A DNA stretch of 64,000 nucleotides from Flavobacterium sp. N1736 (GCF_025947065.1 NZ_CP109994.1:1116001-1180000), one strand, 5' to 3'; counted from the first letter of the stretch, positions 27,701 through 37,370 are shown. Numbers and translations: made by a program. The notes: a model not told the origin generated them from the letters alone.

Positions 27701-28708
27701 ATCAGGCAACATACAGGGAGTTGTAGGCAAATCTTGAGGAGTAGTGCTTAGCATTGATGGAGAAAAACCTCCACTAAAGGCTACTGTTAATGTATTGTTA
27801 GTAATATCTATATTAACGCCGCCGCCGCCGCTAGCGCCCGAAAAAACATTTTGATAAATATAAGTAGAAAAATTATTATACCCGGTTGTAATGATATTAG
27901 GATTAACCTGGCTTTGGGGAGGCAATACATAAGTTAAATTGCCAAAGTCGTCATATACATAATAAGTGTCGTGTTTTATACCGGTTTCATAAGTCCTTTT
28001 CAGAACTATCTGGTTTTGCTTATTTCTAAATTCTACTGTCGAACCGTTTATTTCATTCGGAGTTGCGGCTGTGTTTTCATCGTAGTTTATCGTTTTGTAC
28101 AATTGGTTGGGTTCATAAAAAACAGTGCCATCATTGTTCCCTAAACTGGTGTTGTATATTTTTTTATCTGAATCCCAAGTTGTAATAACGGTGTATAATT
28201 TTACTTCTCCTGCGATATTAGATTGATAATCAAATTTTATTTCATGTCCTGAATTTAAGGCCCAATCGCTTAGGCTTCCCGGTGCTGCTTGTTTAAGTGG
28301 TCTGTTTAGAGGAGAGGCTTCAAATAATCTTTGGTTAAAGGGATTTTGACCAGCATATTGAGTGTAATTCTTAACATCTGTCAATGCCGTACTAATATAA
28401 TTCAGCGACCCTGCGGAAGCAGAAACATACGGTAAATATTCTTTTTCCGAACGACCGAAGGCATCATATTCAATAGGTTTAACAATATCTTTTCCAGATC
28501 CTGACTGCAAATAGGCAATCTCTTGTAAAGGACGACCAAGACCATCAAAATAGGTTACATTTTGATTGGCTTGTGTAATTGTTGGTGCCGTAATTACAGT
28601 TTGGGAAGGAACTTTATAAATTGCACTTTTGATGTAATTCTCGGTTTGAGTCTGACATATGGCTACAATTGGAAATAAAACCAAAAACAGGTTTAATATT
28701 TTTCTCAT
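24695..28708 (-). CDS. RHS-repeat protein (DUF6443 type) with C-terminal HExxH metallopeptidase-like tip
   Basis: 1337 aa. Signal peptide (about 1-18, AICQT); an N-terminal DUF6443-like region (QNVTYFDGLGRPLQEIAYLQS); many YD repeats (YDNLNRLVDAT, YDKNGNITYL, YDATGVKQQKI); and an RHS-associated core (YQYRDHLENVRLSY, WRNYDPAIGRFMSVDPLAP ending near 1076). The variable tip (about 1100-1337) carries HEQSH at 1188-1192, with a candidate third ligand E1221 in NIDTEAKAF, the layout of DUF4157-like zinc peptidases. In RHS proteins the shell encloses a toxic tip. It lies downstream of a second RHS-like giant and overlaps a small lipoprotein gene. Confidence 0.88.
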   Translation of the reverse strand: MRKILNLFLVLFPIVAICQTQTENYIKSAIYKVPSQTVITAPTITQANQNVTYFDGLGRPLQEIAYLQSGSGKDIVKPIEYDAFGRSEKEYLPYVSASAGSLNYISTALTDVKNYTQYAGQNPFNQRLFEASPLNRPLKQAAPGSLSDWALNSGHEIKFDYQSNIAGEVKLYTVITTWDSDKKIYNTSLGNNDGTVFYEPNQLYKTINYDENTAATPNEINGSTVEFRNKQNQIVLKRTYETGIKHDTYYVYDDFGNLTYVLPPQSQVNPNIITTGYNNFSTYIYQNVFSGASGGGGVNIDITNNTLTVAFSGGFSPSMLSTTPQDLPTTPCMLPDMYLGTICTGNYSVVIIGGKLKLNYITGGTATGFNGTFSFPLSTNCSPQAPNVITQIPVDDISTAVINSANAPLYLTATNSIRLIDGFHAQAGSTFSAKIISGNTVLDNLCYQYKYDGANRLVEKKLPGKDWEYIVYDILDRPVLTQDANLRAKKKWLFTKYDALNRPVYTGEYFNDSQITRANVQSLANGTTLFETRQATAQAISGTSVNYTNVAFPNSGIDLFTINYYDDYLNINLENGIAANAVSYGVTPISNAQGLNTCFKIRVLETANWITNVIYYDNKSRTIYNYNKNNFLNIESTVKSQFDFTGKVLETTSTHQKGTNAILTIVDTFTYDNTGRQLTQQQKINTQTPEIIVSNSYDDLGQLITKGVGGKISQSRLQTIDFTYNIRGWLKAINDSDTNNASITMGAGDLFGFQINYNNPSSGKALYNGNISQVFWKTANEDTSLKNYNYSYDNLNRLVDATDNLGKFSETMKYDKNGNITYLKRMGEVVGDPIVPNINVAAHFGVMDDLTYTYDSGNKLMKVADAAPIDQYGFKDDAVNQTADTENDYKYDNNGNMIGDTNKGITDITYNHLNLPSKITLNTGVIDYKYDATGVKQQKIVNGITTDYAGGFIYENNNLKFLSQPEGYITNNNETYDYIYQYRDHLENVRLSYGDKDNNGSISINEIIEENSYYPFGLKQKGYNNGTILGKGNSTAQKYKFQGQERQDELGLNWDNLKWRNYDPAIGRFMSVDPLAPDFPQWSPYVFSGNLVVVSKELEGMEPKFMIDNGRLTSGMVSLLNAAYGYSISSLEETSWVLWSDPRVVAWYRLMGSNISATTKGYAVAHDGGYNNGKGSRNDDEWFGLIAHEQSHREDFENQGPSFYIKYAMQGITGYENIDTEAKAFKNGSDDHAIDYADKLLAYKKGEVMEIFKNGGLTNNQKAQFLQSTGARFRRDVILNDRISYANSRLSNISKEITKVKMTPGVQKFYNRYINYYNKIIQDATDEQDEITKKYGY

Positions 28709-28910
28709 ATTCTTTTTTGTTATTGTTTATAGCAGTATTGATTTCGAGAAATCATTTGCATTTATTCTTGTAAATCTTACTGCCTAAATTAGATATCTTA
28801 TGTATGTATTTTATAGTCTTTTCATAATAAAATAAAATTAAGCAGAAGAGAAAAGTCTTCAATGAAGCCTTATATAGATCGCATTTCTCTTAACCTCTTA
28901 TTTATTTATA

Positions 28911-31900
28911 TTAGTGACTATTCACATAAGCCTGTCCATTAGCATTAATATCATTTTGTGCCATTTGATTTGCAGCGGCTTGTGTATCTGCAGTATATGT
29001 ACCTGCATGCACTGTGTAAGCAACTGGGCATGAGCAACTGGCTTTAATGAAATTTTGGCTCATTGTAACATTGCCAAAGGATTCTAAAGAGAAATTCCTA
29101 CCATCAGATGTTGAATAAACTCCATATTTTGCAGTTACACTAATTGTATAAGTTCTACCTGCTGCAGGCAAAGTAATTACAGGAGAGGTTGTGCTTACCG
29201 AAGTTTGTCCACTATATTGATGATACGTTATATCATTCCAACTCACTACAAATTGATTTGAACCTTCAGGCGGAGTAAAACCAATAGTAATTGAAGTGCC
29301 TCCATTTTCTTGTATGTAGTTTAAGTACAATTTTGGAACACACACACCTTGGCCGCTTCCTAATGATTGGGCAAGGGCATTAGACTTGCTATCTGCTTCA
29401 GCTTGGGAAACTATAGAATAGTGCTCTGCTTCGGGAATTGTGATGGTAACAGGTATTCCAAAAGCATTAGACGCACATTGAGGATAAACGGATGCCACTG
29501 CTTTTTTGCTCAAAAAAATGTTGCAAGCACTTCGGGCTCCTGTCAGTCTATATTCATTTTTATTAAGAATGTTCTTGTCTCTATCCTTTGTTATAGAGAG
29601 TCTGTTCCATAAATCGTATTCATAGTATTTGATATTATTATTGGCACTGTTTTCTGAAATCATTCCAACAAAAGGTTTAAAGGTATAAGTTGACATCAAT
29701 GATCCGGTAGGATACAGTCTTACTTCATCAATATTCAATCCGGCTACAGTTACGGTAGATGAGCCAGATACTGTCAGTTCATATTGACTATATGTTCCGG
29801 CTACAGCCTTAACCTGTGGTACTTGTCCATTTATTGTTATTGACGTACCTGTTTTACTCCATACAGAAACGATATAACTTTTTGCCGGATTTGTTGAAAA
29901 ATTGACAGATCCATTTAATGAACGAAGGCCGGTTACGCCATCAGTTAAAATGGTGCCACTTCTTGTCCAGCCACCATCATCATCGGTTTCAAAGCTTGTG
30001 TAAGCAATATCTGCTGCGTCTGCGTTTTTAGCCTCAGCAACCGGATACGATTTTTCATAATTCCATAAATAAGCAACCGGTGCACCACCGTTTCTTTTTG
30101 CTTCTTTCAAATTCCCCTGATTATCGTATTTGTATGTCGTTTCATTCGTCAGCATTTGCTGTTTATATTCTTTTGTAGTAACAGGCTTAAATATTCCTGC
30201 ATTAGTAACAGCAACAGAGCCTACTTGTTGAGAGATTGTTTCAAAAGCATTCATTAAAGTACTACCAGTATAATTCTCAACTTTTACCGGCTGGTCAATC
30301 TGATTTTGCAAGGTCATTTGCGAATATGTTGTTGCGGGTTGACCAGGAAAATTACCAGGTGTTAAAACAATATCCTGAGGATAAAAATATTTTTCTTGTA
30401 ATAGCTGTCCTTTACTATTGTTTTTTGTTTTTGCTGACAGCTGATTATCTGCATTATAACTCATGTTGACGGTTTCTGTTATTTGTGCTGCACCTTCAAA
30501 ACTGGTAGTTATCTGTGTTTTTAATAAATTTACCGACATTGGTACTTTATAAAAGTAGGCCGCACATGAAATATTGTCGCCACCGGGAATATATTGTCTT
30601 TCAACTAAACCTTCAACATAACCTTTATCAATTTTTTCATATCCGTACACAGTTTCTGCAATAGGAGATGCAGTGCCCGAAATGGTTTTGTAAATAACCT
30701 TTTTTATCAAAGCCCCGTTAGAATAATTGATAACATTGGGTATGTTAGATGTTGAAAAGTTTTTTTGAGAACGATTATATAAATAGTCAGGTCCTGTTAT
30801 TTGATAAGAAGGCATTGACGGATTATATACCATACATGGAAGTTCGAATGTGCCACATCCGGGTTGTATGGCAAAGTGAAAACCAGAGTGTTGTTTTTCA
30901 ACTTTATTTTCAAAAAAATCTTCTTCCTGAAGCTGCCCATTGACAAACTCTTTGACATTTGAATATCCAACAGGCGATCCTTGTGCGCTGCTGCCCAAAC
31001 TGTAAGTACTATTTGAACTAACTCTTGTCACATATTTTTTTGAATTAACGAATCCTCCTTGCCCTCCCTGAGTATAAGTATACGAATAGTTTTCTTCATC
31101 GCTTCCATGAAATATCATTTGAAACATTAGTTTTCCGGTACTTATTCCATTATTGCTATAGTCATATCGAGTTTCTTTTACCTTGTCCGAATTACAATCA
31201 TATGTAAAAATCTTTTTTATTCGTATCCCCCCGCCCTGAATATTTCCATAGTTTAAAGGGTAACTTGGATCAGCTGTATCATAACCTACAGGTGGACCAG
31301 TTAAATTTGATAGTCCCTGGACATTACTACTAGTAATTGAAGGCACATTTGAAAAATCGTTAGATTCATAAACAAATTTGGTAATCCCTCCGGTTGGATA
31401 TGTAATTTGTGATAAGGCCCCAATAGCGGCATATTTTGCATCAACAGATCTGTCTGAAAATTTTGTTGCAATATCAGATGCATAACTTGGGTATAAATTA
31501 AACTCCTTTAGGTTAGGTACCAAAAATGGTACGTTGTTGGTTTTACCATTATAATATCCCCAATAATCCTGACTAAAAGCGTCTTTTTCCGGTAGGTTTG
31601 TTGTAACACCATCAACTTCAGAATTATAAGAAAAAGTATGTGTTTCAAATTGTCCCTGACTAAATTCACTAAATCGATACAGCCTTAGGCGTTTATTATA
31701 TAAATCTCCACTGTTGGTACCGGCATCAAAATAATCCTGCCATAACATCAAGGTCTTAAAAATTGCACCATTATAACCAATAGCAATTTGTGATAATCTG
31801 CCGGCCTGCTGTGTTTGTGGGTCACAACGAATATCGGTTCGATCATTTATTTTGGTAAAATTTATAAGAAGACTTCCCAGTTTAATAGAACTGATAAGTT

Positions 31901-33005
31901 TTTGTGTAGTAATAAATTTTGTAATAATAAAAGGAGGTGTATTGGTGAAATATCCCAAAGATTCATTCTGAATATCAGCAGCAGGCTTTTTAACGGCCAT
32001 AGTAATCGTCTGATTTCTGCTAAACGATACAACATCTTCGCTGGCATAACCAAACTCTATGATTTTCCCATTTGTCAGAACAATTTTTGAAAGATACCAT
32101 GTAGTAGTATACTGGCGCTTTTTTGATGCGGGGTAATAAAAATAACTCTGATCAAATAGCTTTTTTCCAATAACTTCAGGCCCGTCTGTAGTCATGCTTT
32201 GTTGTAAATCCTTAACAGCATACTCATAAAAAACGCCATCTGGTGTAATGATACTGAATGTATTATCAGATGTGTTAAGAGTAACTTTTAATTTACTTTC
32301 ACTACTTAATAGCTTAAGTGAATATATTTCACCACCCACGGTTGGTCGATCAATAATAAATTTACCTGAATAACTACCTGCTTGAAAATTAAAAATATCA
32401 GGCTCTCCATCCGGACCTATCTGACTCCCGAAATCATTCGGTTGTCCAATACCGTAATATGAATCATCTGTCTTGACGTACATTTCGGTTGTTCCATTTA
32501 CAGCTTTCATAGGCACATATACACCATTGATTACCTGAGTATTAGCGGATAGTGCGCTGACAGCATTAGGATCTTTAAAAGGTTTAGCAGTTCTAAAGAA
32601 GCCTTTAACCTCAAAATCGTCCCGCCCTCTGATTACACGGGATATTTGTCCACCATAATTTAAAGACCAGCCTAGTCCTGTCCAGGAAGCTTCTTCTTCA
32701 ATTTTGATTCCTCCGGCATGATAAGTAAGATTTATAGGCAGATTAAAGTTATTGCTGCTAATAGTATAAACAGGAATAGAAATACCTGGAATACCTGTGT
32801 ATTTACTTACAGGTTGATCTCCATATTTCAAAAAAGCAGCCGTATTTGGACTATATGATACCAAATTAGGTCGAAAATCAAGAGTCTGATCCTGCGAAAA
32901 ACCTTGAAAGGAAATAAATAGGAAGAAAAGAAATACACACGTTTTATAATAATTTGTAAATAAATCAATTAAAAAAAATAATTTTTGAGTAGAAGTTTTG
33001 TGCAT
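28911..33005 (-). CDS. SpvB-like RHS-family giant with C-terminal DUF5977-like repeats
   Basis: 1364 aa. A long N-terminus with a hydrophobic signal (about 20-38, FQGFSQD). The start resembles SpvB/TcaC-type shells (GIPGISIPVYTI, NLPINLTYHAGGIKIEEEASWTGLGWSLNYGG). The central part has scattered YD-like units (YKYDNQGNLKEAKRNGG, YYEYDLWNRLSITKDRD). The C-terminus carries two DUF5977-like segments: one after LSKKAVASVYPQCASNAFG, and one at CSCPVAYTVHAGTYTADTQAAA. It has no HExxH tip. It is 202 bp upstream of the second RHS gene on the same strand, and the two giants may cooperate on the cell surface. Confidence 0.85.
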   Translation of the reverse strand: MHKTSTQKLFFLIDLFTNYYKTCVFLFFLFISFQGFSQDQTLDFRPNLVSYSPNTAAFLKYGDQPVSKYTGIPGISIPVYTISSNNFNLPINLTYHAGGIKIEEEASWTGLGWSLNYGGQISRVIRGRDDFEVKGFFRTAKPFKDPNAVSALSANTQVINGVYVPMKAVNGTTEMYVKTDDSYYGIGQPNDFGSQIGPDGEPDIFNFQAGSYSGKFIIDRPTVGGEIYSLKLLSSESKLKVTLNTSDNTFSIITPDGVFYEYAVKDLQQSMTTDGPEVIGKKLFDQSYFYYPASKKRQYTTTWYLSKIVLTNGKIIEFGYASEDVVSFSRNQTITMAVKKPAADIQNESLGYFTNTPPFIITKFITTQKLISSIKLGSLLINFTKINDRTDIRCDPQTQQAGRLSQIAIGYNGAIFKTLMLWQDYFDAGTNSGDLYNKRLRLYRFSEFSQGQFETHTFSYNSEVDGVTTNLPEKDAFSQDYWGYYNGKTNNVPFLVPNLKEFNLYPSYASDIATKFSDRSVDAKYAAIGALSQITYPTGGITKFVYESNDFSNVPSITSSNVQGLSNLTGPPVGYDTADPSYPLNYGNIQGGGIRIKKIFTYDCNSDKVKETRYDYSNNGISTGKLMFQMIFHGSDEENYSYTYTQGGQGGFVNSKKYVTRVSSNSTYSLGSSAQGSPVGYSNVKEFVNGQLQEEDFFENKVEKQHSGFHFAIQPGCGTFELPCMVYNPSMPSYQITGPDYLYNRSQKNFSTSNIPNVINYSNGALIKKVIYKTISGTASPIAETVYGYEKIDKGYVEGLVERQYIPGGDNISCAAYFYKVPMSVNLLKTQITTSFEGAAQITETVNMSYNADNQLSAKTKNNSKGQLLQEKYFYPQDIVLTPGNFPGQPATTYSQMTLQNQIDQPVKVENYTGSTLMNAFETISQQVGSVAVTNAGIFKPVTTKEYKQQMLTNETTYKYDNQGNLKEAKRNGGAPVAYLWNYEKSYPVAEAKNADAADIAYTSFETDDDGGWTRSGTILTDGVTGLRSLNGSVNFSTNPAKSYIVSVWSKTGTSITINGQVPQVKAVAGTYSQYELTVSGSSTVTVAGLNIDEVRLYPTGSLMSTYTFKPFVGMISENSANNNIKYYEYDLWNRLSITKDRDKNILNKNEYRLTGARSACNIFLSKKAVASVYPQCASNAFGIPVTITIPEAEHYSIVSQAEADSKSNALAQSLGSGQGVCVPKLYLNYIQENGGTSITIGFTPPEGSNQFVVSWNDITYHQYSGQTSVSTTSPVITLPAAGRTYTISVTAKYGVYSTSDGRNFSLESFGNVTMSQNFIKASCSCPVAYTVHAGTYTADTQAAANQMAQNDINANGQAYVNSH

Positions 33006-33434
33006 ATTTATTAGAAAAGTATTAAATTTTGTGATTTTTTGTAAGAAATCACAAGATTACAGAATAATTTTTTAAGTTTTACTTTGTTAAAGAATTAACT
33101 ATTAACAATTTGTTTTTATACTGTTAATAAATATTTAACAGTTTAATTACGAAATATAAAAAAGTAAAAACATACTGTAATACAAGCAACAAATTAAATA
33201 AACCAATGTTAAGAATCTGGAAGCTCTACTTATAAATTTTAGATTTGAAAGAAGTTTTTTTTGCAATCGAAATCTAAATTAAAAAGGCATAAAAAAAGTT
33301 CCATTTCGTAATGAAATGAAACTTTTTTTATGTTTGGCATGAAATTTTTTAAACTAAATTTCAGACACTTTCTCTTTTGTATATTTTTCTTTAAAAATCC
33401 ATTTGATAAGTAAAATTGAAGCAGAAATTCACGG
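33006..33434. other. AT-rich intergenic region between two minus-strand genes
   Basis: 429 bp without a supported gene. It holds the terminator at 33291-33329 for the RpiR gene and, presumably, the promoter of the RHS giant in the very AT-rich part 33006-33240, where I cannot single out a convincing -7 box. Confidence 0.6.
33291..33329 (-). terminator. Terminator of the rpiR-type gene
   Basis: AAAAAAAGTT-CCATTTCG-TAAT-GAAATG-AACTTTTTTT: a stem with T-runs on both strands. It shares the CATTTCG...GAAATG core with terminators at 8890, 41131 and 55514. Confidence 0.75.
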
Positions 33435-34157
33435 TTATATTTTTTGTTTAGTATTTTCAAAAAATGAATTTTCTAATTTTTTAATTACCGCTTCGATAAA
33501 AGCGAAAAAAGTTGTCCTTGTTTTTTCGTGAGGCAGTAATTCCGGATTTTGCAAATAATTGCTTAGCGTAATAGTGTAATCGTATGCTTCTAAAAATTCA
33601 GTACGGTTTTCTTCTAATATAAAAGCGACTTTGCTATTTTTTGAAATGACATTCTCGTACAATTCCTTAAAAGATTTGAATTGTCCGGTGACAGAAAAAA
33701 TAATGACCAGATTATTTTTACTCAATAAATCGTTTATCGATGTTTCATGAGCAACTGCCCATATCGGGATTTCTAGTAGATTTCTAAGCTTATATTCAAA
33801 ATACTGACCCGCAATAAACGAAGGACCGTAACCAAATAAAATAATTTTTTCAAATTTCTGAATATAGGCGGTGAATTCATCAATAATTTCAGAATTAAAA
33901 TTCTCTAAGAATTTATTCAGGCGCTCGCTTTCATTTGTGATTACAGTAGCTGTTTTTCCGCTTATAAAAGCTAAATATTCCTTATAGTTTTTAAATCCCA
34001 GCTTATGTACAAATTTTGAAATTTTAGAAGGCGAACAATCACAAATTGAGGCAGCATCCGTAATAGATAATGTATTGTTTCTTTTTATTTCCTGAATTAG
34101 AATGGAATAAATATTTTTCTCCAGAGAGTTGAGCAGCTCTTTATTGACGCTATACAT
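33435..34157 (-). CDS. MurR/RpiR family transcriptional regulator
   Basis: 240 aa. N-terminal RpiR-type HTH (about 1-75: LSITDAASICDCSPSKISKFVHKLGFKNYKEY) and a C-terminal SIS sugar-phosphate-binding domain (about 95-235: KIILFGYGPSFIAGQYFEYKLRN, LVIIFSVTGQFKSFKELYE). RpiR proteins sense phosphosugars and usually repress a nearby catabolic operon. This gene is divergent from the FAD oxidase/MFS/SDR/kinase cluster beginning at 34537, with 379 bp between, making that cluster the obvious target. A palindrome at 34496-34511 is a candidate operator. Confidence 0.9.
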   Translation of the reverse strand: MYSVNKELLNSLEKNIYSILIQEIKRNNTLSITDAASICDCSPSKISKFVHKLGFKNYKEYLAFISGKTATVITNESERLNKFLENFNSEIIDEFTAYIQKFEKIILFGYGPSFIAGQYFEYKLRNLLEIPIWAVAHETSINDLLSKNNLVIIFSVTGQFKSFKELYENVISKNSKVAFILEENRTEFLEAYDYTITLSNYLQNPELLPHEKTRTTFFAFIEAVIKKLENSFFENTKQKI

Positions 34158-34495
34158 TTGTTCTGATTGTTTTTTAGTAAAAGTATTACATTTCTTTTAA
34201 AATCGCCATTTTTTCTCTTTTTTATCCATCCATTTAAAAACTATTTATATAAAAGTGTGTCTAAAATCTATTTTATTTTCCATTTAAAACAAAACAGATT
34301 TATCTTATACATACCTTTTTTATTCTATTTTAAACTCCATTTTCTGTGAAATCGCCCCATTTTATAGTGTTTTTTTAGTTTTTATATTTTAGAATCGTTT
34401 CATTGTGTGATTTATTTTCCATTATTTTTCTTAAAAATAAAATTTATGGAAAATAATTATTCAATTTGAAATATAATTCTTACGTTTGCTATATC

Positions 34496-34511
34496 GTAAT
34501 AGTTGTATTAC
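34496..34511 (+). promoter_or_regulatory. Candidate RpiR operator at the start of the catabolic operon
   Basis: Perfect palindrome GTAATA-GTTG-TATTAC located 8 bp after a -7 box TACGTTTG (34481-34488), so it covers the expected transcription start, ideal for repression. The rest of the 34158-34536 gap is extremely AT-rich, and I see no gene in it. Confidence 0.5.
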
Positions 34512-34536
34512 AAAAACGGAATAAGTACAACATAAA

Positions 34537-36048
34537 ATGAAGATGAATTTTAATCAGGAAAACTTAAAAAAGATGAAAGAAAATAAAACGATTTTAAATG
34601 ATTTAGAAAAGATGCTCAAACAAGATCAAATAAACATCAATTATGATGATTTATATGAAGCATCAGCAGACCGATATAAAAAATATGCTAAAGCAAAGAA
34701 AGTTTTGGATGTTCCGGCTCCTCTTGCAATTGTTTATCCTGAATCTGCAGAGCAGGTTTCTGAAATTCTAAGATATTGTAACGCAAACAGTATTAACGTT
34801 ATTCCAAGAAGTGGAAGAACTGCGACAGAAGGTGGTTTGGAAAACTGGAAAGAGCAGACTTTGATTGTTGATGGAAAAAATCTAAAGAAGATTATAAAAA
34901 TAGATCCTTATAATCTGCAGGTTACCGCTCAATCGGGTGTTGTTTTACAAGAGCTTGAAGATGAAGTTAGAAAGCATGGTTTAACAATGGGGCATTCTCC
35001 TCAATCTAAACCTGTTGCACAAATGGGAGGTTTGGTTTCTACCCGTAGTATTGGACAATTCTCCACTTTATACGGAGGAATAGAAGATATGGTTGTAGGA
35101 CTGGAATGTGTTTTTCCTGACGGGCATATTTCTCGTATTAAAAATGTACCAAGAAGAGCAGGAGGACCAGATATAAGACATATTGTTATTGGTAACGAAG
35201 GCACTTTATGTTATATCACAGAAGTTACAGTAAAATTATTTAGATATTTCCCTGAAAACAATCGCTTTTTTGGATACTTACTTAAAGATGTCGATACAGG
35301 AATTCAGGTTTTAAGAGAAGTAATGGCAAACGGATACCGACCTTCTGTAGCCAGAGTATATTCAGAAGAAGATGCGGCGCAGCATTTTAGCCATTTTCAT
35401 AAAGGGCAGTGTATTTTAATTTTCATGGCAGAAGGAAACCAAAATATGGTAAAAGCAACTGCTGCCGGAATAGAAGAAGCTGTAGAAAAGTATAAAGAAG
35501 GGATCAATGAAAAAGTAGATTCTAAATTAATCGAAGGCTGGTTTAATCATCTTAACTGGACACAGCAAAGAATTGAAGATGAAATTAAAGACATGGTGAC
35601 CAAAAATTCTCATGATGGTTTTACAACCGAAATATCTGCCGATTGGGAAAACGTTACCAAGATTTACTACAATGTAATCGAGAGAATTCGAAAAGAATTT
35701 CCAAGAAGTAAAGATATTACGATGCTTGGCGGGCACTCTTCTCATAGTTATATCAACGGAACCAATATGTATTTTGTATACAACTACAATATCAATTGCG
35801 AGCCACAAGATGAAATGCGTCTTTATCACCATCCAATACAAACTATAATTGTTGAAGAAACCTTAAAACTTGGCGGTTCTATGTGTCATCATCACGGTAT
35901 TGGCAAGTATAGAAATGAATGGACAAAAGAAGAACATGGAAGCGCATATTACATGCTTGAGAAATTAAAAGAAGCTTTTGATCCTAACGGAATCATGAAT
36001 TTCGGAACCATTTTCCCTCAGGTTGAAGGTGAAAAATATCAAAAATAA
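34537..36048 (+). CDS. FAD-binding oxidoreductase (VAO/GlcD-like)
   Basis: 503 aa. The N-terminal PCMH-type FAD domain has the loop NVIPRSGRTATEGG (about 87-100) and QMGGLVSTRSIGQFSTLYGG (about 165-184). The C-terminal cap has CHHHGIGKYRNEW near 450, typical of the alkyl-DHAP synthase/glycolate oxidase/D-lactate dehydrogenase group. It should oxidise a hydroxy acid or polyol-type compound. First gene of the run regulated by RpiR and 21 bp upstream of the MFS gene. The closest match to alkyl-DHAP synthase is in the HHH motif, but context argues for a catabolic substrate. Exact substrate unknown. Confidence 0.87.
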   Translation: MKMNFNQENLKKMKENKTILNDLEKMLKQDQININYDDLYEASADRYKKYAKAKKVLDVPAPLAIVYPESAEQVSEILRYCNANSINVIPRSGRTATEGGLENWKEQTLIVDGKNLKKIIKIDPYNLQVTAQSGVVLQELEDEVRKHGLTMGHSPQSKPVAQMGGLVSTRSIGQFSTLYGGIEDMVVGLECVFPDGHISRIKNVPRRAGGPDIRHIVIGNEGTLCYITEVTVKLFRYFPENNRFFGYLLKDVDTGIQVLREVMANGYRPSVARVYSEEDAAQHFSHFHKGQCILIFMAEGNQNMVKATAAGIEEAVEKYKEGINEKVDSKLIEGWFNHLNWTQQRIEDEIKDMVTKNSHDGFTTEISADWENVTKIYYNVIERIRKEFPRSKDITMLGGHSSHSYINGTNMYFVYNYNINCEPQDEMRLYHHPIQTIIVEETLKLGGSMCHHHGIGKYRNEWTKEEHGSAYYMLEKLKEAFDPNGIMNFGTIFPQVEGEKYQK

Positions 36049-36069
36049 TTCATTTTAAAAACTAAGCGT

Positions 36070-37332
36070 ATGAAAAGGTATATTCAATTTATCCTCATAG
36101 TGCTGGCTGCCGGGGCAATTTATCCACTGATTTATTTAAGGACAAATTATCAGGAAACCATTTTATCTGTTTTCAAAATTGGTTTGGATGATCTTAATAT
36201 TATTTATACCGTACTGGGTTTTATATTCATATTAGGATATTTCCCAAGTGGTATATTAAGTGATAAATTTTCTGCAAAATACCTGTTGGTTTTTTCCTTG
36301 TTAGGTACAGCAGTCGGAGGATTTTGGTTTGCTCAAATTCCTGAATATTCTTCAATTATAGGTATATTCTGTTTGTGGGGCGTGTTTTCGGTATTTACTT
36401 TCTGGGGAGCACACATGAAGCTGGTCAAGCTATTGTCTACTCCGCAAGAAGAGGGGCGTTTCTTTGGGTTTCTTGATGGAGGCAGAGGCGTTATCGAAGC
36501 TATTTTAGCAAGTGTGGCTTTGTTTATTTTCTCTCATGTTTTAGAAAAAGGAGAAACGCTCACAAATAAAACCGAGGCATTACAATATGTAATTTACATG
36601 TATTCGTCTGTATTACTTGTTGTTGGAATTCTTATTGCCTTGTTTGTAGAAAAAGAAGTAGCTAAATCAGATAAAAATGAATTAGCAGCAATAAATAGTG
36701 GTCACGAAGAAGAAAAAGGTTTTGATTTTAAAGATGTCAATTCCGTTATCAAAAACAAGTTTGTGTATTTGATGGGAGCTATTATCTTTTGTTCTTATGC
36801 AGTAACCTGGGTAGTGTATTATTATGGAGGTTTTATGGAAAAAAATCTTAAAATCACTCCCGTTACAGTAAATACCATTATGGTAATTGTGCTATGGATG
36901 AGACCTATAGGCGGAATTTTAGGAGGATATCTGGCAGATAAATTTGGTAAGAGCATCACATTGGTTTTCTCTTTATTGGGAGCCGTTCTTACATTGTTTG
37001 CAGTTGCATTTCTTCCGGCAGCAACAACAAATTTTAATGTTTACTATATTTTAATAATACTTGGCGGAACGTTTGTTTATGCGATTCGTGGTACGTATTG
37101 GTCATTATTGGGAGACAGTAGAATAGACAATAAAATAATGGGTACAGCGGTAGGATTTATTTCCCTTTTGGGATACTTGCCAGACATTTTTATCCCGTAT
37201 TTCAGTACAGTGGTTTTTAACAAATTTGGTCCCGAAGGAGGATACAATGCTTATTTTATAATAAGTGCAATTCTGGGAATAGCAGCAATTTGTTTCGTTA
37301 CTATTTTTAAACATCAGACTCAGAAAAAATAA
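36070..37332 (+). CDS. MFS transporter
   Basis: 420 aa with about 12 hydrophobic helices. Two MFS loop motifs are visible, GILSDKFSAKYLL (after TM2) and GGYLADKFGKS (after TM8), each carrying the D-K/R-x-G-type signature. It probably imports the substrate of the surrounding catabolic genes by proton symport. Gene order (oxidase, transporter, SDR, kinase) and the 21-bp spacing to the upstream gene support one operon. A dispersed repeat copy separates it from the SDR gene. Confidence 0.9.
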   Translation: MKRYIQFILIVLAAGAIYPLIYLRTNYQETILSVFKIGLDDLNIIYTVLGFIFILGYFPSGILSDKFSAKYLLVFSLLGTAVGGFWFAQIPEYSSIIGIFCLWGVFSVFTFWGAHMKLVKLLSTPQEEGRFFGFLDGGRGVIEAILASVALFIFSHVLEKGETLTNKTEALQYVIYMYSSVLLVVGILIALFVEKEVAKSDKNELAAINSGHEEEKGFDFKDVNSVIKNKFVYLMGAIIFCSYAVTWVVYYYGGFMEKNLKITPVTVNTIMVIVLWMRPIGGILGGYLADKFGKSITLVFSLLGAVLTLFAVAFLPAATTNFNVYYILIILGGTFVYAIRGTYWSLLGDSRIDNKIMGTAVGFISLLGYLPDIFIPYFSTVVFNKFGPEGGYNAYFIISAILGIAAICFVTIFKHQTQKK

Positions 37333-37370
37333 ATTAAAACAACCGTTGGATGTAATTGGTAAAATATTAT

